In this document: one piece after another, positions 20,667-31,100 of the stretch
How positions within the stretch are numbered: the first letter of the stretch is position 1
How the letters are laid out: each line of letters opens with the position of its first letter
Source of the DNA: Sipunculus nudus
Lineage: Eukaryota > Annelida > Sipuncula > Golfingiida > Sipunculidae
Length of the DNA: 64,000 nucleotides
Reading direction: 5' to 3'
Assembly: GCA_026874595.1 (NCBI GenBank)
Contig: CM049313.1
Coordinates: 62,498,659 to 62,562,658 of the forward strand
The notes under the pieces: model-generated
The model's database searches: none
The model's input: the letters and a program-made list of their open reading frames with translations, nothing else
Told to the model about the DNA's origin: nothing
Made by a program: the position numbers and the translations under genes

Positions 20667-22778
20667 ATGCCCCTTTCACACATTCACGTTTGATCGTACG
20701 TCTGGCCGCGTTTCGCCACGTTCTCGGAGAACGTGGGTGGTCCTGGAGGTTGGAAATGGTCGCCGCCGACGTACGCTCATTGTTCGTCCATTGCACGTTG
20801 TCATTACGTCCAGTACGTTCGACTTACGACTGGATCGCCAACAAAAGCGTGCGATCCTCGTACGCTTTTAGTACGTCCACAACGCCCCCTGTACGATATT
20901 CTTGTTATTGCGCTTACTGCGATCATTTTACGCTGTATCACGTCAGACTTACTATCGATTTACGAGTGTACTACGTGTTTCGCGATCGTAGGACGCTCAG
21001 TATGTTTTTGCGTCTTTTGTACGACTCGAGTACTTGGTATATATAAACCCCGGATGTTTTGAGTAAATTTAATTTCCATTCTGACTTCCGATGAGTGAAC
21101 ATCATACCAGCTATTGCAAGACACAAGTTGGTGTCAATCAATGTTGCCATACTGAATCATTTGATTGCTTCAAAAGACCTCGCCTTGGCTGTTTTGGCGG
21201 AGAAGATGCGGGACGGCGGGAAACTTTGCGAGTGGTGGCTGAGGCCTTGGCTGTAAACCAGAATACTCTTCGGCCAGAACGAGCAGCTGATGATGGAGTT
21301 GGAGATTGCTGACCACGCCAGCTTCCAGACCTTTCTTCGCATCGAGCCGCAAATGTTCTATGAACTGTTGAAAAGAGTTGGTCTTCGCATTCAACGTCAA
21401 GACACCTTCTGAAGGAAAGCACTGCCTAAAGGCGTGAAGCTAGCCCTCACCCTCAGGTTCTTGGCTTCTGGCTGCACTTACAAGTCCCTGATGTACAACT
21501 TCAGAGTGGCGCACAACACCCTTGCTCTGTTCATACCGGAGGTGTGTGAAGCAATTATTTCGAAATATGCTGATGAAGTCCTTGCCATACCTACCACTAT
21601 CCAGGGTTGGCTGGACATTGCTGAACTTTTCTCCAGAAGATTGACCTGCAGAGTATACCTTGCTCCTGGCTCCAGGACAAAACTTAAATGTGAACTTTCA
21701 GCAAGGCCTTGGTAAGAGTGCAACAAATGCGGGATTACTTATAAAGGGATTACTCGCACCCTGTAGTAGCTGTGCCATGGCAGGCTGCAAGTGTTTTTCC
21801 AGAACGATTGCATTTTTTAAAGCTACATTTCAGTTCATAACAAGAGACACTTAACAATAATAATTGTTGCTATGTTGAAATGTTGTTTTGTAAAATTGTA
21901 ATATATGCAAAAATTGGAAGTTGTGTAAAATGTAAATATTTTTGTGACATGTCATTATTAAAAAATTATTGTGCATTTGCCTTTTCAATACATATTTTTA
22001 CTTAATTATATGCCTTGTCCCATAGTCTAAAAATGTAGTCAGAAAAAGTAAGTATTAAATATAAAAATTACAAATTTATTTCTCCATACACCCAATAGTT
22101 CAAAAGTTGGTAGAGGATTAGAATACCTTATTGGTAAAAAAGAAAATAATACATTTGCTACCGCTCTAATAATAAGAAAATGTAATTGCTCACAGTTACT
22201 AAGAAAAACATGCCAATTAATCTTATTGATTCATGTTCTCTATGTTATGCTTATATCTCTTATGTTATTTTTAAATGAGAGGGTCTTTCCTATATCTGGC
22301 AAATGTCACATCAATAAAGAGTGATGAATAGCCTGTAACCATCTGAGAAAAGAAAGAAAGAAAATAGTATATTTATATCAATATTTATTATTTTGTTCTA
22401 AACTACAATAAACTATAAAATTTACAGGTATTTTGGAATACGGAATAAGACCACGTTTATGATTTATTTTGTTACGTTTCGATATTTGAACTTTACTTTT
22501 TTACAACTATTTATTTAAATACAACATAAGATTTACTTAAAAATAAGACGCACTGAGAACGCCGAGAAGACGTTGTAAGAACGTGCTGAAAACGTACAAC
22601 AGACGCCATGAACGTACAAAGAACGTGTAGAGAACCTACTTGGGACTTCCTGGACGTAAAGAGAACGTATGCAAAACGCCGAGGACGCGCTGAGGACGCA
22701 GTAAGAGCGCACAATGAACGTAGTATGGACGTACAAAAGACACTGAGAACGTAGTCAAGGAATGGTGGTGACCATCCG
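20667..22778 (+). mobile_element. Second Harbinger copy, internally deleted and right-truncated
   Basis: Begins ATGCCCCTTTCACACATTCAC right after the TTA that ends copy 1. It follows copy 1 through the left arm and transposase N-terminus, then lacks the catalytic core and the whole MADF/Myb gene. The right arm resumes near 22545 and stops about 22768-22778, where an LTR fragment begins. The right terminal repeat is missing. Confidence 0.88.
21104..21850 (+). pseudogene. Harbinger transposase remnant (copy 2)
   Basis: Aligns with the copy 1 transposase from IPAIARHKLV. The start ATG is ATA. There is a private TAA in RPWL-stop-TRIL near 21254, and the TGA at 21410-21412 (DTF-stop-RKALP) sits at exactly the position of the copy 1 stop. 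After FSRRLT the sequence jumps to the C-terminal QNLN region, deleting roughly 570 bp that held all three catalytic residues. GACCTGCAG lies at the junction and in copy 1 near 17480, suggesting microhomology deletion. Confidence 0.88.
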
Positions 22779-22880
22779 CGCTGCCTAGTATTACAGAATC
22801 TGATTTTTTTTATCTTCATAACAAAATTTATGCTCTTCACGACTACGTGATCTGTTGATATTAGGTTCCGTAACATAAAA

Positions 22881-22898
22881 TTGTGGGCTCGTCCGGAA
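22881..22898 (+). other. Candidate primer-binding site
   Basis: TTGTGGGCTCGTCCGGAA shares the 12-base core GGGCTCGTCCGG with the complement of the tRNA-Pro 3' end. It lies 5 bp after the LTR end, where a reverse-transcription primer site is expected. Confidence 0.6.
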
Positions 22899-23042
22899 GG
22901 TTAATAGTTTTGAAAATTTATTAGGCCTTCACATAGAGACATTGTTTACAATACATTTTTTACAAGATTGCACATTTTTTTAAATACATTGTTTACAAAA
23001 TTTATCTCAGTGTTTTTTTTGTTATTGGTTTAACATCTTAAC

Positions 23043-24188
23043 ATGGCAGATTTCAAACCTGAGACATTTGTTGAAGATCCCAACCGTGATCAACTTGAAC
23101 TGTTAACAAAAGATCAGTTGTTGCATTTGGGACAACACTTAGGGCTAGGCGTGAAAAAAGCTTTGAGAAAGCCTGATATCATTGCTTAAATCATACAAGA
23201 TCTAGTAAGAAGAGGTTTAATCGAAGAGAGCGAAGTTGAAACATACAAAAATGACAGCCTTGCTATGCAGTTGGAATTAGAAAGTTAAGTTAGAAATGCA
23301 ACATGAGCTAGGATTAAAACAGTTAGAGAGGGAAGAACATGAAAGGTAAGAAAGAGAAAGACGACTTGAAAAAGAAAAAGAAATTGAGTTGAAACGACTG
23401 GAGTTAGAAAGACTTAAACTAGAACATGGTCTAAATGGATGTTACTAAACACATAAGACTTGTCCAACCTTTTCAAGAGAAAGAGGTTGATAAATATTTC
23501 TTGCACTTTGAAAAGGTAGCTGAAAATTAAAATGGCCTAAGGAAAAGTTGACCATGCTATTACAAAGTGTATTGACTGGCAAGGCCAGAGAAATTTATAC
23601 AGAGCTTTCAGTAGAAGCCGCTGCTGACTATGACCAGGTTAAACAGATAATCCTAAAAGGTTATGAGCTTACCGCCATAAATTCAGATATTGGGAAAAGC
23701 GCAAAAGCAGACCTTTTATTGAATTTGCTAGGAGTAAAGAGTAGATGTTTGATCGCTGGTGTAATTTGCGCGAGTTGATTTTGCTTGAAGAATTTAAGCG
23801 CTGCATTAACGCGGATGTTATAACTTTTCTGGATGAGAAAAGTCCTGAAACACTTGACATTGCTTCTCAATTAGCTGATAATTATTCATTAACCCATAAA
23901 GTGTCCTTTACTAGCAAATCAAATCAGTCATTCACAAACATGAATGTAAATCAGTATGGTCAAAAGAAGTTTAAGGCGCAGTCATCCGGCAATAGTAGTC
24001 CTGATAGTTCAACAAAGTCCATTGCTACACCTCAGTCGACGACCACTGTGTCTGAATCCAACCAAGGTCTGTCATTTTCAAAGAAAATCTGTAATTTCTG
24101 CAAAAAGGAAGGTCATCTAATATCTGACTGCTGGAAACTTGCAAATAAACCTAGGGTTGACCTTCTGGTTTTGTTTCAAAATCTATGA
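23043..24188 (+). pseudogene. Gypsy-type gag remnant with SCAN-like domain and CCHC knuckle
   Basis: Starts MADFKPETFVEDPN at 23043 but is broken by several stops and frameshifts (stops near 23187 and 23286). Recognisable parts in order: an N-terminal helical segment; a Glu/Lys/Arg-rich coiled coil (about 23290-23440); a capsid-like piece with LLQSVLTGKAREIY (from 23548); a SCAN-like piece with DRWCNLRELILLEEF and FLDEKSPETLDIA (from 23745); and a zinc knuckle CNFCKKEGHLISDC near 24090 (C-X2-C-X4-H-X4-C). SCAN domains are known to descend from this class of Gypsy capsid. Non-functional here. Confidence 0.8.
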
Positions 24189-24570
24189 ATAGCTTGGTAC
24201 AAGAGCCAGGCTCTTTTCATGTAAATATGGGGTACAACTCCTTTATTGACTCTGATAAAGGGTTTGATGCTACGTAGGCCAACGTGCCGTCTGACTCCAA
24301 AGAACAATCTGTAGCTTGCGGAGTAAAAACCTCATTTGATTCCTGCGAGAAATTTAATAAGGCTAGGTCCTATCAAGACTCCTGCGAGAAGTATCCTCTA
24401 AATTAGGCTTAGTCCTATTATGACTCTTGCGAGTATTTCAAATGAGGCCAGGTCCTCTTATGACAAACAGAAGTTTGTTTCTGCTGAGGAAAATTCCTCT
24501 GTTGACTCCCGTGAGGAGTTTTGTTGTAATAAGGATGTAGATTCCTTTAATGAATCTGATAAACAGGTAT

Positions 24571-25544
24571 GACTGGAATATATATTATACACCGAGTTTT
24601 ACAAAAAAAGCGGGGCAAAAAGTTGGCCGTACGTAACGGACCATAGATAAGCTGATGCTATAACTCTGCTCACGGGCATGCTAGTGGACAATACTGCACT
24701 GGTTACCTTCACTGGTAAGGCCACAAGAAAAAGTTACTTGCTGATTCGTCCTTCCAGATTCAGAATTTTGTAGTTTTTTTTTATTTTACACTTGGGGACC
24801 AGGTTTTCGGTAATGCTGCTTATTTATACTCATACCTCGATTACTTAAAATAATTATGAAACGTACAGAAATTGGACGAGCTTTTGTGATCACCATAAGC
24901 GCTATTCAAATAAATGAAACGATTTTTTATTTTTCCTGGCAAAATTCCCCGTATCGACAGACAATAAGAAATAAATAGCATATATTTCATAGAGTAAGAT
25001 CAAATTTGTGTGTGTGGCCTAAATGGAAATAAGGCCAAAAGAAAACCAGTTTCAAGGGTGAAACCACTCCGTTTCTATGAGAGTCTACAAAGAAATCAAA
25101 ATGAAAGGGCAAAATTTCTTCTCTATTGTGTACCAGTCACATTGAGTTCAAGTAAACACGTTCTATATTCAAGGTGCACATTATACAGCAGTTGAAAACA
25201 TCTATATTTAATCAGCTCAGCTGTTGGAAACTTCCCAACAGAGAGAGATTTCGGGTGCTAATATGCGTGCCACGTTTACAGGCAACTTCTGTTTACGTCA
25301 ATGATATGTTTTATTGTCGTCCATACGACATTAACATGACAGTATTTAATGTCTACCACAAGGTATCTAGGTCAAGGATAACTGTGTTTTTGCCACACCT
25401 AGTGAATCATGGAACGAGAGGCCTAGCTTTATAAAGCTACAAAGGAATGCTCACTCATGCTCCTAGTTTAGGTTACACGCTTTAGTTGAAGCTGTTACCT
25501 GCGCCAGGAGGGTTTGTGTTCATCCCCGTTCGTGTGTGTGTTTG
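24571..25544. other. Intergenic stretch, no gene seen
   Basis: No exon, RNA gene or clear repeat supported. Confidence 0.4.
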
Positions 25545-25850
25545 TGTGTTTGTTAACAACATAACTCACGCAATCACAAACAGAATATCGTGAAGTTTTC
25601 AGAGCATGCATTTCTGGAATGGGCCAAGGAAGAAGCGATTAGATTTTGGTGATGATTCAATATCTTTTTTTCGGAATCTGGAGCGTCATCAAGGAATATT
25701 CACAAATGTTCGGTTACTTATGCACGATAAACATAGGACTATGTCCTGAATAAATGAATGCTAACACTAATTTGGGAGCATCCTACAATAGGGACCGCCC
25801 ATATGATGGAGGCTTGCATTCCTTAGATTGCAATTTTCTAGTTTTTACTT
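25545..25850 (-). repeat. Dispersed repeat family R1, copy 2 (inverted)
   Basis: Reverse-complement match to 7495-7800: TTAACAACATAACTCACG, GGAATGGGCCAA, CATCAAGGAATATTC, GGGAGCATCC and GGCTTGCATTCCTTAGATTGCA in order. Confidence 0.65.
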
Positions 25851-26506
25851 TGAAAGACTGGACATATTTCTACCATAAAAAATTCAATACCTTTGGTTAC
25901 GTCCAATTCATAGTCAATGGTGATTAAGGGTGGATGCAAGATTTGAGAATAGGGGGCTCTCATGATAAGCCCGAGAGGGGGATATAGGAGGGGGTAATTC
26001 CCTTCGTCTATAGTAAAGAAAGATTTAAAAATTCAAGTTGCAATGTTGCGATATTTTGATAGTTTCGCTGCAATTTTTTTTATTACTAAGCTTGTAAGTT
26101 TTAAATATCCAGTTTTTTCAGGTCAAAGAAGGGGGTGCCGCCCCTTGTGATCGTAAGGTGGTTTAAAGGTCGATCGACTCAATTTGAGAAATTTGGGAGA
26201 TAAATAAACTCTTCCGCTAAAATGGATCTAAGGGAATATTTGTGTGTCAGTGTGGTGAATTGAATCTGTTTCAGGAGATGCAATATGAATACTGACCGCC
26301 TACAGCAAACCTATATGTTTATATGCGATTCCTAATTCCTAGTTGTTGAGATTACTTCATACCTGTTATATGCTCGATATAAAAAAGTCCTCCACCACTG
26401 GTTGAGAGCAATCAAATTTAAAATGGACGAAATTTACGACGGTAAAGGAAATTAACAATCCTCATATTTATTTATGCGTCACCGATGATGTAAATATCAA
26501 ACAATA

Positions 26507-26670
26507 CGCACGACGTCTTGACCAAAATTAACCGCGAGACATGACAGCGGAGCTATGGTAAATTACCTACGACATCTTGACCAAGATTAAACGGAGACAT
26601 GACATCTGAGTTACAGTAAATTGCGCACGACGTCTTAACCAGAGTTAAATACGAAACATGAAAACAGAGC
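26507..26670. repeat. Minisatellite, about 59 bp x 2.8
   Basis: Three units begin CGCACGACGTCTTGACCA, CCTACGACATCTTGACCA and CGCACGACGTCTTAACCA near 26507, 26566 and 26625. Confidence 0.85.
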
Positions 26671-27262
26671 AATTTCAAAAGTAATAATAAATCCAATGTA
26701 TTTCATGGTACTGGTACATATAAATGATAATACTCACAGGTAATGTTTGTTATTATCTGCATGTATCGAAAATTCCCATCACCACAAAATTTTAAACGGT
26801 ACAAAGGCACATACGTACCATGTACCGATGGAAAAAAGTTCAAATTATCCATATAGGTATTCCAGTATTATATGTTCCGGCTTTTGTAAGCAGTACCAAG
26901 TCGGCATACATAAATCTGGGAAACGCTCAGTATAAAGCCAAATATTGTAACGATTACAAGAATATACATACATGAATATACGGCATCCCTTGCTAAGTAA
27001 ACCTCTGTACTATATTTGTATAAAGGACGTTATTACGAATTGCGTTTTGTACAAAAACTCACCAATGGGAATATTCTCCTTAATATACACATGTATATCA
27101 TGAGGCTCACGTAAAGGTATATCATACATCTGTTTTTTTTTTTAATTTTGATTTTCTATATACTGCTACATACATAAATATCTGTGTTAAAAAAAAATCC
27201 GTTATTAATTGGAATGTTTTTTCTGACATATCTATTTCAACGATTCGGACGGAATGTAAAGA
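26671..27262. other. 3' flank of transporter gene A
   Basis: AT-rich sequence downstream of the gene A stop on the minus strand. A 3' untranslated region is expected but its end cannot be fixed; no unambiguous minus-strand polyadenylation signal was identified. Confidence 0.4.
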
Positions 27263-27565
27263 TTAGATAGCATTCTTCCCATTTTGCATCTCCATTTTTT
27301 CTGGTTCATATCCGGGGTTAACAGATCCATTGGTCCTCGACCTGCGATACGCCAGGATCATTTTTCTCCGCTCCGCCATCTTTCGGTTTTGTTCCTTCAT
27401 CTTTAACATGTCTTCCTCCGTGATCTTGTAGCCCCAGGCAAGGACCTCTTCGTGAGTCGTCGGAAGGACTCGGCCCTTGGTTTCCGGACCGAACAACGAG
27501 ACGATCATCCCGATAAACCCGAGTGCCGCAAAGACTGCAGTTGGTAGGTATTTGCTTGCACGGGA
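27263..27565 (-). CDS. Gene A exon 11 and stop
   Basis: 303 bp; acceptor TCGCAG. Encodes the last helix, LFGPETKGRVLPTTHEEVL and the charged tail, then TAA. Confidence 0.88.
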   Translation of the reverse strand, partial: SRASKYLPTAVFAALGFIGMIVSLFGPETKGRVLPTTHEEVLAWGYKITEEDMLKMKEQNRKMAERRKMILAYRRSRTNGSVNPGYEPEKMEMQNGKNAI

Positions 27566-28110
27566 CTGCGACGAAATAAAGAAAACTACCGGTATACTGC
27601 TTTCATGTGGGCCATCCGTCAGGGTTATTTTTATACATATATGATTATATAAACTAATGAAATATAATTCTTAATTTGTTATTTTGTTAAGTAATAAGAA
27701 AGAAAAAAACAGTCATAAATACACAAGTGTATATGTGTAAATATGTATAATAGAAAATTCATAATGTAAAATTTACGAGTCATGATGTAATAACAATACT
27801 TCGCTCAAAAAAGGAGTGTTTTGGCGTTATTGTCGATAATGTACGTGTTAACAGTAATTTATATCAATTATAGATGAAGCCACTTACAAATGTGACAGCA
27901 AGAGGGGCAATGAAGCTCCCTATGAAACCAATACCGCCCAGACACCCTACTCCAGAACTCCTTGATATGAATGAAGACAATAAAAAAACATTCATTAACC
28001 TAACTAGGAGTATCAGATAAGATAACTCTTCCATGACAATGAAGCTCTTTTAATTTCAGATGAATGAAACACAATAGATTGAAAGGTTTTGTCAATAAAA
28101 GTTCATTACT

Positions 28111-28164
<54 letters not shown>

Positions 28165-31100
28165 GACGAGGGTGGGGAGCAAGGGATTTTTACGGCAATT
28201 GATTAAAAACAAAAAAGACAAAAAATCATGTGCACCATAAGTCTGAAAAGATAGAAACATTAAAATATGTATGAGACATCAATAGAAAAATTCATACATT
28301 AGAACAATACACTTTTAGTGTTACGGAATTAATATTGTAACATTTTAGAAAAAAAAAAACATTGCACCAAAAGGTAGGTTATAAGTTTTGACTTGTTCAC
28401 CGTCAGACACGGTTGCGATCTTAACACACGCTGTAGTTCGTGTCTTAATAGTGGACCAGCCACACTGAATGCACCGGTCGGCACCATATAGGAAGTGGTG
28501 AATAGCAAGTCCTTGTCACTAGATCTGAGTATCCTAAATGGTTTATAAGGCTGTAACAGTTCCTGAAGGTATAGTGGTGTTATGTTGTTATAAATAAAAA
28601 CTAAATTACTAAAATTATAATCATAAAAACTAATTTACTAACGAAGTATAATACAAAAAGTAAACAATATATCAGATTCTTAGGAATTTTAATTGCTGGT
28701 GGTTTATCTAAGATTGGCAATATATCAAAATGGCTGAAACGGGACGCATGGAGAAAAATATCTCTCCTTACCGGATGTTTGTCGGGAAGATTTCTTGAGC
28801 ATACACCATAACAATGCCCATAAGAGCCGATGCCAGCATCTTGCCAATGCATGTAAGAATTGTCACAAGAAGCGCAGCGTCAATTATATCCGGCTTCACT
28901 AAATCTGAATTTACATTAAATTAATGCCTCAACAAGATAAAAATACTTGATTAAAAAAAAACCAAAAAAAAAAAAAAACAAAGTTTTCATAAATTGCATA
29001 AAACTAACTATCCAATTTCAAATTTATATTTTGTTAATTCCCATATCGATTGTCGTTTTCTAATATCTGAAGAATTGTCAAAAATGCATAACGTCAGGTG
29101 TAAACATCAGACGCGGTAATCGGTTTTCGAGGCAAAGAGAAAATACCAGTTATCATATTCATTAAAGGTATTAAGGTATTAACCTTGTGCATGTAAAGAG
29201 TTCATGTAATATACACCAGTTATATATATTATATATATATATATATACATACCGTATTTAACTTAATTAACGCCCCTTTACAAACTCGCACAATCTTTTT
29301 TTTGAAGAAATCACATTAAGAAAACAAAGTGATGGGCCATCCTCACCTCACTTATGTCCTTAGCTAATATATTATGGCGCGTTGCAATATGTTGATATTA
29401 ACTTGCTTAATTCACGAACTGTCGCTTGTATTTCCGTATTTCTTCTGTTTTTAAACAGCGGTTTACAACAGAAACTCAAATCCTGAAACTACTTTTATTT
29501 TTCTAACAAAAACGTGCAGTTTTAAAAACGAAAGGTTTCCTGTATATCTTACATGTAGACATCGTTGGAGGGAGGTACTTGATTATTACGGCGCATTTGA
29601 AGGATGAACATATAATAGTGTCCACAAGCCGCGGTGTCAGAGAATCGTAACGCAATTTGGAAATAGGCAGATGTGGGTTGGGGGGCGGTTTAAAGGGTAT
29701 AAAAATATTTGAACAAATTCAATTTTGGGCGCTTATTACGTCAAATACGGTACATATGTACACATATATATATACTTGTATATCTGCTTGTGTGTGTGTG
29801 ACGGTGTGGAAGTGGGTGTTTGTATGTGTTAAAAACCATACCTGGTTTTGCTGTAAACAATGATGCAAGAGCTAACAAAACAGCTATTCCCATGTTGAGC
29901 AGACACGTAGGTATTCTTCGTCCCACGCTAAAAACATTTTATGTTAGTTTACTGCCATCTTGTTTGTGAATTTAGAGATTACAAAAGAAAACACAAAGTT
30001 AAGAAAACTATGTTAAGAATGTATATTTTTTCCCGTTGAAAACTGAATATTTCATGTCTGAAATATAGTTATGTACACATCCAGCGAGAAGTGAAATACA
30101 TTGTAATACAATATCGTGGAAACTTTAAAATGGAATTTCCGTTAAATGTTGTCTGCACATAAAAAAGCATAAGACAGAAAATATACAGACGACTTTCTTA
30201 AAATTACACTTTTTTTATGGAAAACAAATATTTTAATATCTGCAGATAAATTATATTTATACTTGACGTAGATATGATGATTAAAGTACAAAGAGTTACA
30301 TTGATTTAATGTGGAAGAATTACAGACAATATTAATACTTACTAATAAAGGAGAACTATGGCAATCAATGTACCAGGAATTTCAAGGGCGGCCAGGATGA
30401 AAAACGACAGGAACAAGTCTCCCGGAAGAGCTTGCGCCATGAGAGACAAGCCAAAGATCATCAGCATGGCAATGAACCTGTAATAGAAATAGATTTGTAA
30501 TTATTACATCATCAACTTTTTCAACTAGAGTACCATTTCTGAATATTTGATGAGAGAGAGAGAGGGAGACAAACAGACAGACAGTCAGTATGATACTGAA
30601 ATATGTGTAAAAAACTTAGGCATCCTTCAGCCCATATTATCTCTTATATTAATGCATATACAATGTTGATTTTTAAAAATCATTATGCATGACAGAGAAT
30701 AAGAGATTACTAGATGGACAGTAAAGGGAGTATGGAGGGAAGAGAACTAACAGGAAAGGGCGAATTGATATGTACAATTTTTTTCAAGAATTGTGGAAAC
30801 CGTAAAATGTATAATCTATCAACAATGTAAAGTCCCTATACAAAAGTGGATGCTTAATTATTAATTAAATTAAGAGTGACTCTAATTTTTTCAATAGTAA
30901 TCAAGGTATAATTAAGGTAAAAATAAAACCTTACAACTGATAGGCGACGACAAGGAAGTATACCAGGGTCTTGCCCGTGCCCAGATATTTACGGAGGGTC
31001 ACGTGCTTCGACCCAGTAGAGATCTCTGGTGGCTCCATCTATTAAAAAGCAAGAGGGTTTTCATTGAGAAATGAAACCACAAACGTTTCGCAGATCACGA

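Larger units (their letters stand above)
22779..24570 (+). mobile_element. Truncated Gypsy-like LTR retrotransposon (LTR tail, primer site, broken gag)
   Basis: 22779-22875 is the last ~97 bp of an LTR ending GGTTCCGTAACA, matching the ends of the LTRs at 33273-34071 and 51301-52079. A primer-binding-like site follows, then a degenerate gag to 24188 and a linker with repeated TCCTGCGAGAA phrases. No protease, reverse transcriptase, integrase or 3' LTR was found before ordinary sequence resumes. Confidence 0.8.

Noticed and set aside
24190-24570. Remaining pol region of the LTR element
   Set aside because: No protease, reverse transcriptase or integrase motif seen; only a repetitive linker.
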